Part shown: in pieces, positions 25,454 to 33,576 of the stretch | Layout: every line of letters starts with the position of its first letter | How positions within the stretch are numbered: the stretch's first letter is position 1 | Source: Caulobacter radicis | Lineage (GTDB): Bacteria > Pseudomonadota > Alphaproteobacteria > Caulobacterales > Caulobacteraceae | Assembly (NCBI RefSeq): GCF_003094615.1 | Contig: NZ_QDKO01000032.1 | Location: 336,582 to 400,581, forward strand | Reading direction: 5' to 3' | Length of the DNA stretch: 64,000 nt | Notes under the pieces: model-generated | Told to the model about the DNA's origin: nothing | Databases searched by the model: none | What the model saw: the letters and a program-made list of their open reading frames with translations, nothing else | Position numbers and translations under genes: made by a program

Positions 25454-25807
25454 ATGTCGAAGTTTGATTCAGGCACGGGGGCCGATCGTCGCGCTGCGCC
25501 GCGCCTGAACACCAACAGGTCGGGCAAGGTGCTGTGCGGGGCCTTCGCCTGGGACTGCGTGATCAAGGACGTCTCGGACGGCGGCGCGCGCATCCTGATG
25601 CTGTCGGGCTCGACCCCGCCGGCCAACGTGCAGCTGGTGGACCTGGTCGGCGGCTTCGCGCACGACGTGAAGGTGGCCTGGCGCAAGGACCGCGAGCTGG
25701 GCCTGACCTTCCTGCGCAGCCACGACCTGCGGGGCCTGGCGCCCGCCAGCCTGCAGACGGCCAAGCGGATCTGGCTGGCGGCCCAGAGCCGGGCCAGCAC
25801 TGGCTGA
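25454..25807 (+). CDS. PilZ-domain protein
   Basis: 117 residues, essentially one PilZ domain. The c-di-GMP-binding signatures are present: RAAPR (RxxxR, about residues 13-17) and DVSDGGAR (DxSxxG, about 39-46), separated by the usual spacing. The remaining strands (VQLVDLVGGFAHDVKVAWRK, ELGLTFLRSH) also fit. Binding of cyclic di-GMP would therefore be expected. It follows the TadE/TadG operon by about 100 bases, which suggests but does not prove that it tunes surface attachment. A strong bidirectional terminator follows. Confidence 0.87.
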   Translation: MSKFDSGTGADRRAAPRLNTNRSGKVLCGAFAWDCVIKDVSDGGARILMLSGSTPPANVQLVDLVGGFAHDVKVAWRKDRELGLTFLRSHDLRGLAPASLQTAKRIWLAAQSRASTG

Positions 25808-25833
25808 CAGGCTCCAGAGAAGCAGGCCCCAAA

Positions 25834-25870
25834 GAAAAAGCCTCGCCTGGGGGGAGGCGAGGCTCTTCTA
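25834..25870. terminator. bidirectional terminator between the PilZ and XRE genes
   Basis: AGCCTCGCCT and AGGCGAGGCT form a perfect 10-base-pair stem. A T-rich run flanks it on both strands (CTTCTAAGCTTTT on +, CTTTTTCTTT on -), so it can end both convergent units. Confidence 0.82.
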
Positions 25871-25895
25871 AGCTTTTACTCGATGATCGCGAGGA

Positions 25896-26342
25896 TCAGG
25901 CGTCGGCGCGGGCGGCTTCCTCGGCCATGGCGCGGACGAGGTCCAGGACCTGGCGGCGGACGCGGCCGCGATTGATCTTCGGGAACACCTCGGCCAGTTC
26001 CAGGCCTTCCGGCGTGGTCAGGAACTCCTGAACGACGCGTTCGGCGTGGTGACCGACTTCGTCCTCTTCGGCGCCGCTCATAGGATCGGCGAGACCGTCG
26101 AAGAAGAAGGACACCGGCACTTGCAGGGTGCGGGCGATCTCATACAGTTTCGAAGCGCTGACGCGGTTGGCGCCGCGCTCGTACTTTTGGACCTGCTGGA
26201 ACGTCAGGCCCAGGGAATCGGCCAGTTGTTCCTGGCTCACGCCCAACAGCTTGCGACGCATACGGACTCGACCGCCGACGTGCAGATCGACCGGGTTGGG
26301 TCGCCGGCCTTCGGTTTCTTCACTCAACTTTTTCGCCTCCAA
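25896..26342 (-). CDS. XRE-family transcriptional regulator (copy 2)
   Basis: 148 residues. The Cro/C1-type domain is at residues 20-85: VGGRVRMRRKLLGVSQEQLA, DSLGLTFQQVQKYERGANRV, SASKLYEIARTLQVPVSFFF. It is a close relative of the protein at 21183-21572. The C-terminus (VVQEFLTTPEGLELAEVFPK, INRGRVRRQVLDLVRAMAEE) is longer and charged. Such regulators recur in Caulobacteraceae and Rhizobiales. Targets are unknown; its neighbours are the PilZ gene (convergent) and luxI (same strand, upstream). A GTGTAAAATGACAC dyad lies just upstream of the start and might be bound by it. Confidence 0.88.
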   Translation of the reverse strand: MEAKKLSEETEGRRPNPVDLHVGGRVRMRRKLLGVSQEQLADSLGLTFQQVQKYERGANRVSASKLYEIARTLQVPVSFFFDGLADPMSGAEEDEVGHHAERVVQEFLTTPEGLELAEVFPKINRGRVRRQVLDLVRAMAEEAARADA

Positions 26343-26438
26343 CGGTTGTTTGTGTAAAATGACACGACCGGGGCGTTGGCGAAAGCCGAGCTAGGACAGG
26401 TGCGGCGCTACGTCGCTGAGGTGGAGCTTGGGCTCCGC

Positions 26439-27260
26439 CTAAGCGTTAAGCTGAAACTCCGATTTCCGACCGCGATCGTTCCAGATCCGCCGAGCCTGGC
26501 CGCTCGCATCGTGCAAGCGGTAAAGCGCTTCTGCGGAAAGGGTTTCGTCACGCTCCGAACCCGGAAGAATCTGGGGCGTCATCGCCCGCAGCACCTGACG
26601 CTGAACGGCGGCGAGATCGCCGAAGGCCCGCAGGTCGAGTTCGTCGACGTGATAGCCGACCGTCGATTCGATGGCGATCGATTCGCGCACCCGCTGCAAC
26701 AGTTCTTGCGACAGGGGAATTTCCGAGCCGGCGACGATTCCGAACTCGTAGGGGCGCGGCAGTCCGACGAGGCGCGTGTCGATCGGCGAGTTCATGATGC
26801 CGGGGTACAGCGCCATGTCGATCATGCCGACGAAGCGGGCGACGTTGTTGACCAGCGCCAGTTCCATGGCCGCGGCCCAGGCCTCGAACACCCGGGTCCC
26901 CCGACCCGGGCCCTTCTTGGCGCGATAGGCCTCGGTGGTGAACAGGCGGCTGGCCTCCCACACGTCGTGACCCTTCTTGGGGGTCTCGTCCGGCGCGATC
27001 AGGTGGGCGAACTTGTCGGCCAGCATGCAGCGGTCGTCGGTGGGCCGCAGGCGCAGGCCGACCTCCAGCTGCATGTCGTCGTCGAAACCCAGCAGGTAGA
27101 TGGCGCGGGAGTCGTCGTAGTCGTCGACCTCGCCGCCATCGAGCACGACCAGGTCGACCCAGCCGTTCTTCTCGACGCACTGCTTGCGGCGTTCCTCGTG
27201 CATGGCCCACAGCTGGGGCCCGTAGAGGTGGCGGTTTTCGCAGGTGATGATGTGGATCAT
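26439..27260 (-). CDS. luxI: acyl-homoserine-lactone synthase, LuxI family
   Basis: 273 residues; the name is by family, not a specific orthologue. LuxI enzymes make N-acyl-homoserine lactones from S-adenosylmethionine and an acyl-ACP or acyl-CoA. Invariant positions are visible: the early Trp-Met-Arg context (LWAMHEERRKQCVEKNGWV), the Asp pair region (GGEVDDYDDSRAIYLLG), the Arg in VGLRLRPTDD, and the Glu-x-Ser-Arg motif in VWEASRLFTTEAYRAK. At 273 residues it is about 60-70 longer than typical LuxI, with a C-terminal tail (SAEALYRLHDASGQARR). A GGGGGACAG precedes the ATG at 27260. A perfect palindrome at 27317-27334 lies 57 bases upstream. Confidence 0.9.
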   Translation of the reverse strand: MIHIITCENRHLYGPQLWAMHEERRKQCVEKNGWVDLVVLDGGEVDDYDDSRAIYLLGFDDDMQLEVGLRLRPTDDRCMLADKFAHLIAPDETPKKGHDVWEASRLFTTEAYRAKKGPGRGTRVFEAWAAAMELALVNNVARFVGMIDMALYPGIMNSPIDTRLVGLPRPYEFGIVAGSEIPLSQELLQRVRESIAIESTVGYHVDELDLRAFGDLAAVQRQVLRAMTPQILPGSERDETLSAEALYRLHDASGQARRIWNDRGRKSEFQLNA

Positions 27261-27316
27261 GACTGTCCCCCGTTCTGGACAGCCCGCATTAGGCGGCATG
27301 ATCCGCCCAATCGCCG

Positions 27317-27334
27317 ATAGGCCAAACGGCCTAT
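27317..27334. promoter_or_regulatory. lux-box-like operator upstream of luxI
   Basis: ATAGGCCAAACGGCCTAT is a perfect 7-bp inverted repeat with a 4-base centre, 18 bp in all, ending 57 bases upstream of the luxI start. Size, symmetry and position match a lux box for the LuxR protein encoded just upstream. Confidence 0.65.
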
Positions 27335-27389
27335 GCGACGTGCCGCCCCAGTCCGTGCAGCCATTACCAATGATCGGGGAGGGCGCTTC

Positions 27390-27405
27390 TGTGCGCTGAC
27401 GCACA
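27390..27405. promoter_or_regulatory. second palindrome between luxR and luxI
   Basis: TGTGCGCTGACGCACA is a perfect 6-bp inverted repeat around CTGA, located 56 bases farther upstream of luxI than the first palindrome. It could be a second regulator site or a hairpin. Confidence 0.35.
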
Positions 27406-27554
27406 CCTTGGCGCAAAAGGGCTTCGCAAGGCAAAGCAAGGCGCATGCGAAACGCTATGTCGAATATCTAACAGATGATCGACGCACATTCAAGGTTGTG
27501 AAATTTCATATTCCAGCGTTACGCGCGCATTCTGGTTGCGCGTTTCGCGGGCGG

Positions 27555-28283
27555 TCACTCGGCTTTCAGCAGGCCCAACTCGCCGGCCTTCATCACAGCC
27601 TCCTGCCGCTTGACCACGCCCAGGCGCTTCTTGGCCGCTTCGATGTGGTGGTGGACGGTGCGGGGCGACAACTCGAGGATCGCCCCGATCTCCCAGTCGG
27701 TCTTGCCGCGGCTGGCCCAGTAGAGGCATTGGGCCTGGCGCTCGGAGATCACCCCGTACTCGGGATTGTCGTCCTGCAGTTCCCAGTGCTTGAGCATGAT
27801 GGTGCCGAACACCGTGGCCAGGCTTTCGACCACGGCGCGGCTGGCCGGGTCGGTGTCGGGCGCGGCCGTGGCCATGCGGATCAGCACCTCGTGGCCGGCG
27901 GGGCCGAATACGCGCACGACATAGCCGTCGTTCATGCCGAACTCGGAGGCCTCGCCCCACATGGCGTGGGCGCGTTGGTCGCCCAGGGGCTTGGCGTCGG
28001 TCCAGGCGAACGACTTGGAGGATTTCAGCAGCAGCTTCACGCAGGGATCGTGCACCACGTAGCGCTCGCCCCAGTAGCGGGAGTCCCAGGCCTCGAAGTC
28101 CTGGCGCGACAGGGCCGGCGGCTCCTTGCCGTAGCGCTCGGCGTTGACCAGGGTGGCGGCGAAGCGGTCGTAGCCGAAGGCGGCCAGGGCGCGCCCGAAA
28201 TGGGCTTCGACTTCGGCTGGCGCGCCGTAATGCGGCGCCTTGCTCAGGAACTCCCAAGCCTGCTGTTCGGCCGAATTCAACAC
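27555..28283 (-). CDS. luxR: LuxR-family quorum-sensing regulator
   Basis: 242 residues; the name is by family. The N-terminal autoinducer-binding domain has the conserved ligand-pocket residues in YWGERYVVHDPCVKLL (Trp, Tyr, Asp) and SFAWTD (Trp). The C-terminal LuxR helix-turn-helix is ISERQAQCLYWASRGKTDWE, IGAILELSPRTVHHHIEAAK and KRLGVVKRQEAVMKA. It is encoded directly upstream of luxI on the same strand with 294 bases between, so it presumably binds the lactone made by LuxI and activates luxI through the palindrome at 27317. Downstream targets outside this pair are not evident. Confidence 0.9.
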   Translation of the reverse strand: MLNSAEQQAWEFLSKAPHYGAPAEVEAHFGRALAAFGYDRFAATLVNAERYGKEPPALSRQDFEAWDSRYWGERYVVHDPCVKLLLKSSKSFAWTDAKPLGDQRAHAMWGEASEFGMNDGYVVRVFGPAGHEVLIRMATAAPDTDPASRAVVESLATVFGTIMLKHWELQDDNPEYGVISERQAQCLYWASRGKTDWEIGAILELSPRTVHHHIEAAKKRLGVVKRQEAVMKAGELGLLKAE

Positions 28284-28447
28284 GACGCTATCGTCTCCCG
28301 CTCCTTCATCAACTTAGAGGTGGTGAAGCGGCGGCGCCAGTAGCGGCGTCGATGTGTCGCGGACTTTACTCAAGCTAACACTTGGGACAACTTTTGGTCG
28401 TCCGGCTTTCGCGCTGGTTGAGGTTTCGTATACTGGCCTCGAAGGGC

Positions 28448-29971
28448 TCAGGCGGCTTCCTGCTCGTCCTCGCCGGCCAGCAGGGCGCTCAGCACGATGG
28501 CCAGGCGCTCGGGCTTGATCGGCTTTTCGACCACGTCCTGCATGCCGGCGGCCAGATAGACGGCGACGTCCTCGGGGCCGGCGTTGGCGGTCAGGGCGAC
28601 GATCGGGGCGGCGCCGGCCGGGCCGGGCAGCTCGCGGATGGCGCGGGTGGCGGCCACCCCGTCCATGCGCGGCATCTTGATGTCCATCAGGATCAGGTCG
28701 AAGCGGCCGGTGCGGGCGGCCTCGACCGCCTCCACGCCGTCGGCCACCTGCTCGGAGGTGCAGTCGAACATCTCGCACAGCGCCTCGGCGACCATGCGGT
28801 TGGTGGCGTTGTCGTCGACGATCAGGATATGGGCGGGGCGGGCCGAGACGCTGAGGTCTTCCTCGTCGTGGGTCTCGACCTGGGCGGCCGGGGCGGTGAG
28901 GGCGAAGCGCAGGGTCAGGCCGGCGCCGCGATTGGGTTCGGCGCGCACCTGGCCGCCCATCTCGCGCAGCACGCGGTGGGCCAGGGCCATGCCCACGCCC
29001 AGGGCCATCTCGGCGCGGTCGTCCATGCGGCCTTCGCCCAGCGGGTCGAACACGCGGGCCAGGCGTTCCTCGGCGGTGACCGCGGCGGCGTTGTCGCGCA
29101 CGTCGCCTTCCAGGCGCAGGCGGCCGTCGTCGAGACGGGCCCGCAGGCTGGCCTCGATCACGCCGCGGCCATGGGCCAGGGCGCCGTCGATCAGGGCGTC
29201 GAACACCTGCAGCAGGCGCGAGGGGTCGACCAGGGCGGCGGCCTCGGGGTCGCCGTCATAGGAGAACAGCAGGGTCGAGCCGCTTTCGGCGGCGCGCGGC
29301 GCCCAGCGGGCCTCGACCGCGTCGGCCAGGTCGCGCAGGCGGGTCGGCGCGGGCGACAGCGACAGGCCGCCGGTCGCGGCCCGGTGCAGGTCCATGGCCC
29401 GACCCAGGATGTCGCTCATGTCGCGGCTGGTGTCGCTGATGGCGCGCACGCAGGCGGCCGCGTCGGGCGCCAGGCGCTGCTGTTCCAGCCGGTCGGTGAA
29501 GGCCTGGACGCCGTCCAGGTGCAGGCCGATGTCATGCGCCATGCGCTCGACCAGGCCCATGGCCTCGCGGGCTTCGCGCTGCTTGCGGCGGTGCGAGGCG
29601 AGCAGCGAGGCCAGGCCCCCGACGCCGACATAGAGGTCGTCCTCGTCGGTGGCGACGAAGGCGGTGCGGAAGACGGGTGTGGCGCTCTGGGCCAGGGCGT
29701 CGACGAAGACGCCGGGCTCCATCGCCACGCGCACGCTGCGCGGTTCGGGGTCCATGACCTCCGACACGGGGCGTTCGTTCAGCTGTTCGGCGGCGACCAG
29801 CATCTGGCCGACGAAGACGTCGCGATAGACCAGGCCGATGGGCGCGCCGTCCTGCGTCACCGCCAGGGCCGCGAGGGCGGGCTCGCTCGCGAAGATCTCC
29901 AGCACCGTCCGGCAGGACGTGCGGGGATCGACCGGGTCGCGGCGATCGATGAGGCGGGCGAGCGTTTCCAT
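28448..29971 (-). CDS. CBS-like / degenerate histidine kinase / receiver protein
   Basis: 507 residues. Residues about 20-130 resemble a CBS-type pair (LEIFASEPALAALAVTQDGA, PIGLVYRDVFVGQML, VSEVMDPEPRSVRV). A histidine-kinase-like core follows, with MAHDIGLHLDGVQAF at the H-box position, but the Pro of the usual HELRTPL is absent. The ATP-binding region lacks the N-box Asn (LIDGALAHGRG) and has no clear DxGxG. A G2-like LGVGMALAHRVLREMGG is present. The C-terminus is a normal receiver: ILIVDDNATNRMV, phospho-acceptor Asp in DLILMDIKMPRMDG, Lys in VVEKPIKPERL. It may act as a phosphotransfer or scaffold protein rather than an active kinase. Confidence 0.78.
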   Translation of the reverse strand: METLARLIDRRDPVDPRTSCRTVLEIFASEPALAALAVTQDGAPIGLVYRDVFVGQMLVAAEQLNERPVSEVMDPEPRSVRVAMEPGVFVDALAQSATPVFRTAFVATDEDDLYVGVGGLASLLASHRRKQREAREAMGLVERMAHDIGLHLDGVQAFTDRLEQQRLAPDAAACVRAISDTSRDMSDILGRAMDLHRAATGGLSLSPAPTRLRDLADAVEARWAPRAAESGSTLLFSYDGDPEAAALVDPSRLLQVFDALIDGALAHGRGVIEASLRARLDDGRLRLEGDVRDNAAAVTAEERLARVFDPLGEGRMDDRAEMALGVGMALAHRVLREMGGQVRAEPNRGAGLTLRFALTAPAAQVETHDEEDLSVSARPAHILIVDDNATNRMVAEALCEMFDCTSEQVADGVEAVEAARTGRFDLILMDIKMPRMDGVAATRAIRELPGPAGAAPIVALTANAGPEDVAVYLAAGMQDVVEKPIKPERLAIVLSALLAGEDEQEAA

Positions 29972-30052
29972 GCGGCCGGGGGCTGGTCGTCGGGGAATTC
30001 ACAGCTTGGACGACTTGGCCTTGCAGAGTCGTTAAGTCACAGCACTGAAAGC

Positions 30053-30083
30053 AAAAGGGGCGGCGGATTGGCTCCGCCGCCCC
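30053..30083 (-). terminator. rho-independent terminator after the TonB receptor
   Basis: GGGGCGGCGGA and TCCGCCGCCCC pair perfectly around TTGGC. On the minus strand the stem is followed by TTTTGCTTTC, fitting the end of the receptor gene (stop at 30113). Confidence 0.78.
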
Positions 30084-30112
30084 CGTCTCGAGCCGATCCG
30101 GCCCGATCAGGT

Positions 30113-33103
30113 TCACCAGGTCTTGGTCAGGCTGACCCCGTAGAGGCGCGGTTCCAGCGTGTAGACATTGGTGAACAGGCCCGAGGTGTCGTCGGTGGTG
30201 TAGGCGTCGGTGATCGGCGTCTTGTTCAGCAGGTTCTTCACATAGGCGTCGATCGACAGGCCCAGTTCCGGCTTTTCGATCTTGAGCGTCAGGTTGACGT
30301 TCTCCCAGGATTTCAGCCGGTCGTACTCGGTGTTGTAGATGCGGGCGTACTGCTCGCTCTGGCGGTAGTAGTCGCCGCGCACGGTGGCGGCCCAGCCGGA
30401 CGGCAGGTCCCAGGTGTATTGGGCTCCGAGCGACAGGGTCCAGTGCGGCGAGTTCGGCAGCTCGTTGCCCGACAGGTCTGCGGCGCGGCCGTCGATCGAG
30501 GCCCCGGCGGCGTAGTTGTAGAGGCCCACGCCGTTGGCCAGGGTGTTGGCCGTCAGCGCCACCGTCACCAGGCCGGTGGCCTGGGCCGGGGTGAAGCCCT
30601 GCGAGATCAGGGCCCCGGCCAGGGTCGAGGCCCCGGCCGCGGGGCCGCCGGCCGCCGCCAGGATGGTCTGCACCGCCGTGGCCTGGGCCGCGGTCAAACC
30701 AGCCCCGCCCGAGGCGGTGGGCAGGGTGTAGAGGGTGTTGGCCAGGTTGCTGTAATAGCTGCTGGCGCCGGTGCCGGGTCCGGCGCAGGCCAGCGGCAGG
30801 GTGCCGCCCAGGCCCGCGCCGATGATGGTGGCCACGCCGGCGGTGGTCAGCACGCAGTTGCTGCCCAGCGCCGCGGTCGGCCGGGCGGCCTTGACCAGGG
30901 TCAGGGCCGCGTCGCTCTGGGTGCGGTTCATCACGTCGATCGAGGACACGCCGTCCTTGATCTGGGTGTTCAGGTAGCCGACATTGGCGTTGAGGCGCAG
31001 GCCCTTGACCGGCTGCCACAGGGTTTCAAGTTCGACGCCCCAGACCTTGGCGTCGATGTTCTCGTTGACCGAGGTGCGGTTGACGATCTTCGAGATCTGG
31101 TAGCCCTGGTAGTCGTAGTAGAAGCCGGTGGCGTTCAGCAGCAGGCTGCCGCCCAGCAGGGTGTTCTTGGCCCCGATCTCGTAGGCGTTGACGAATTCCG
31201 GCTGGTAGGTCGCCGCCACGCCGGCCACGCCGATGGCCCCCGGCGGGTTGGCGCCGCCGCCCTTGTAGCCCTTGGAATAGAAGGCGTAGAGCAGGGTCTC
31301 GTCGGTGAACGGCAGGTTGGCCTTGTAGTCGAAGCCCAGGCGCCCGGTCAGTTCCTTGAAGTCCGACTTCTGCTGCGCCGGCGTGCCGGTGATCAGGCCG
31401 TAGCCAGGGGCGAGCAGGGCGGTCGAGATGTTGTCCGAGGTCTTCTTGTCGTGGGTCTGGCGCAGGCCCAGGGTGAACTTCAGGTCCTCGCTGGCCTGCC
31501 AGTAGACCTCGCCGAACAGCGCCGTGGCCTTCAGGTGGTAGGGCGTGCGGTTGTCGAAGTAGTTGTGGCCCTCGCCGGTCGGGTTGGGCGAGGTGTCGAT
31601 GCCGATGCAGTTGGCCGTGGTGGTCGGATTGCAGTTCGGGTTGCCGGTGTTCTGGAAGTTCAGCGCCAGGGCCGAGATCGTCAGGCCGTTGGAGACCACG
31701 TAGTAGTCGGTGACGCCGCGGTAGTCGAAATAGATGCCGCCGATGTTGAAGTTGATCGGGCCATCGAAGGCCGACTGCAGGCGGAACTCCTGGCTGATCT
31801 GCTTGGCGTTGGATTTCGAGATGTCATAGGTCAGGAAGGTGTTGGCCGTGCCGGTCTGCGGGTCGGTGAAGTTGCCGCCCGGCGTCAGGGCCGTGTTGTT
31901 GAACGTGCCCGGCGAGATGTTCCGGAAGTAGTCCTGCTTGGAATAGATGTCGCCGGTGCTGATCGAGCTCAGCGACGTGAAGGTCAGCTGGTCGGTGATG
32001 TCGTAGGCGAAGTTGAACTGGTAGACGTCCGAGGTCGACCGGTAGATCGGGTCGAAGCGGGTCTCGATCTCGCGCAGGTCGCGGGTCACCGTGTCGCCGG
32101 CGTTGAGATCGCCGCTGGTGAAGCCCACCAGGTTGCCCAGAACGCCGTAGAGCGTGCCGGACGTGTTGACCGTGCCGTAGGCGGCGTTGCTGTAGAGGCT
32201 GGCCGAGGCGCAGCCTTGCGTGAGGTAGCGGCGCGACGTGCCGGTGGCGACGCCGCCGACCGTGGCGGGGCCGTCGTCCTTGGTGCAGAGCTGCTTGCCG
32301 ATACGGGCGCGGTTGTCGTCTTCCTTGAAGTGTTCCCACATCAGGTTGACGCGCAGGCGCTCGTTCGGGTTCACCGCCAGGCTGACGCGCGTGGAATAGA
32401 GGTCGCGGTCGTCGACCTTGTGGTTGTTGAAGGTGTTGGTGACGAAACCGTCGCGCTGCACCAGGGCGCCCGCGATGCGCAGGGCCATCTTCTCCTCGAC
32501 GATCGGGATGTTGACCATCCCGCGCACCTTCTTGGTGTCGTAGTTGCCGTACTCGACGCGGCCCAGGGCCTCGAAGCGGTCGGACGGCTTGGCGGTGATG
32601 ATGTTGACGACGCCGCCGGTGGCGTTGCGGCCGTAGAGCGTGCCCTGCGGGCCGCGCAGCACTTCCACCCGCTCCACGTCGTAGAACTCGGCCTCGAACA
32701 GGTTGCTGGCCTGAAGCGGCGCGTTGTTGACGTGCACGCCCACGCCGCTGTCGGCCGAGACGCCGACGCCCTTGGAGCCGATGCCGCGGATCTGGAAGTT
32801 GAAGCTGTTGGTGAAGTTGCTCTTGCCGAAGCTGACGTTCGGGATGGCCTGCTGCAGGTTGGGGCCGCCGTCGATCTTCTGGGCTTCCAGGCTGTCCTGG
32901 CTGAAGGCCGAGACCGCGATCGGCACGTCCTGGAGGGCTTCCTCCTTCTTCTGGGCGGTGACGACCAGTTCCTCGATCACGTTGTCGGAGGCCGGCTTGG
33001 CCGGAACCTGAGTCTGGGCGAAGGCCGGGGCGGCCACGGCGGTCAGTACGGCGGCGGAAGCGCCCATGGCCAAGAGGCGCCGCAAGCGCGGGGTCTGCGT
33101 CAT
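30113..33103 (-). CDS. TonB-dependent receptor
   Basis: 996 residues, an outer-membrane active transporter. A signal peptide (MTQTPRLRRLLAMGASAAVL..., cleavage after AFAQ) precedes the TonB box and plug (IEELVVTAQKKEEALQDVPI, SFNFQIRGIGSKGVGVSADS, VERVEVLRGPQGTLYGRNAT, GGVVNIITAKP). The barrel ends in Trp (YGVSLTKTW). The pattern is that of Caulobacter-type receptors, which import glycans, iron chelates or other nutrients; the substrate is not evident and no enzymes sit beside it. An Ala/Gly/Thr-rich stretch of about 120 residues interrupts the late barrel (about residues 745-870). A GGGAGGGA precedes the ATG. Confidence 0.93.
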   Translation of the reverse strand: MTQTPRLRRLLAMGASAAVLTAVAAPAFAQTQVPAKPASDNVIEELVVTAQKKEEALQDVPIAVSAFSQDSLEAQKIDGGPNLQQAIPNVSFGKSNFTNSFNFQIRGIGSKGVGVSADSGVGVHVNNAPLQASNLFEAEFYDVERVEVLRGPQGTLYGRNATGGVVNIITAKPSDRFEALGRVEYGNYDTKKVRGMVNIPIVEEKMALRIAGALVQRDGFVTNTFNNHKVDDRDLYSTRVSLAVNPNERLRVNLMWEHFKEDDNRARIGKQLCTKDDGPATVGGVATGTSRRYLTQGCASASLYSNAAYGTVNTSGTLYGVLGNLVGFTSGDLNAGDTVTRDLREIETRFDPIYRSTSDVYQFNFAYDITDQLTFTSLSSISTGDIYSKQDYFRNISPGTFNNTALTPGGNFTDPQTGTANTFLTYDISKSNAKQISQEFRLQSAFDGPINFNIGGIYFDYRGVTDYYVVSNGLTISALALNFQNTGNPNCNPTTTANCIGIDTSPNPTGEGHNYFDNRTPYHLKATALFGEVYWQASEDLKFTLGLRQTHDKKTSDNISTALLAPGYGLITGTPAQQKSDFKELTGRLGFDYKANLPFTDETLLYAFYSKGYKGGGANPPGAIGVAGVAATYQPEFVNAYEIGAKNTLLGGSLLLNATGFYYDYQGYQISKIVNRTSVNENIDAKVWGVELETLWQPVKGLRLNANVGYLNTQIKDGVSSIDVMNRTQSDAALTLVKAARPTAALGSNCVLTTAGVATIIGAGLGGTLPLACAGPGTGASSYYSNLANTLYTLPTASGGAGLTAAQATAVQTILAAAGGPAAGASTLAGALISQGFTPAQATGLVTVALTANTLANGVGLYNYAAGASIDGRAADLSGNELPNSPHWTLSLGAQYTWDLPSGWAATVRGDYYRQSEQYARIYNTEYDRLKSWENVNLTLKIEKPELGLSIDAYVKNLLNKTPITDAYTTDDTSGLFTNVYTLEPRLYGVSLTKTW

Positions 33104-33576
33104 TCGAAATCCCTCCCTGGACGCGATGACGCCTTGTCGGCGGCCCCTATCCGCGTCCCGTTGTTTCCTCGTCGCCGCACGTTTTCATTGTCGTATCTCC
33201 TTTGCGGAGATCGGCGCGCAGGTGTCCGGCAGACCTGCTTCGACTTTGCGAGATTGCATACTTGCGTTCTTTGGCTGTCAACTGGCGGCGCTGTAAGTAA
33301 ACAGCGATAGGTTACGGCTTTTCACTTTCCGCAACGTCACCCAATTGTTGTAACTAGGCGTTTTCTCAAAAATTAGAAAAACGGGTGTATCGCCTGACCT
33401 AGGGTCAAGCGTGCGGACAGGCTGAATACAGCGAGGAAATCCGCTCCCCCACGCCGGGTATCTTGTCTCATTCCCGTAAAAGGTACAGCGCAAAACGGCG
33501 TTCCCTGAATGCCGGGCGCCTGGCCCCGCCGCGCGCCGCCGTTCCAGCCGAAGCCAAGGTCGTGTAGAGGAGCGGC
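33104..33576. other. intergenic region between the TonB receptor and queC
   Basis: This 473-base gap is more AT-rich than its surroundings and must hold the two divergent promoters. A perfect short hairpin, ATCTCC / GGAGAT, lies at 33195-33211 in the receptor leader. I saw no convincing preQ1 riboswitch before queC and no Fur-like palindrome. Confidence 0.5.

Noticed and set aside
28382..33310. A 1642-codon open frame on the plus strand opposite the kinase and TonB-receptor genes
   Set aside because: It reads Gly/Ala/Val/Arg-rich low-complexity protein without motifs. High GC keeps the antisense frame open opposite two well-supported genes on the minus strand.
33360..33576. Possible preQ1 riboswitch before queC
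   Set aside because: I looked for the short H-type pseudoknot with its A-rich tail near the start and found no match; the leader looks ordinary.
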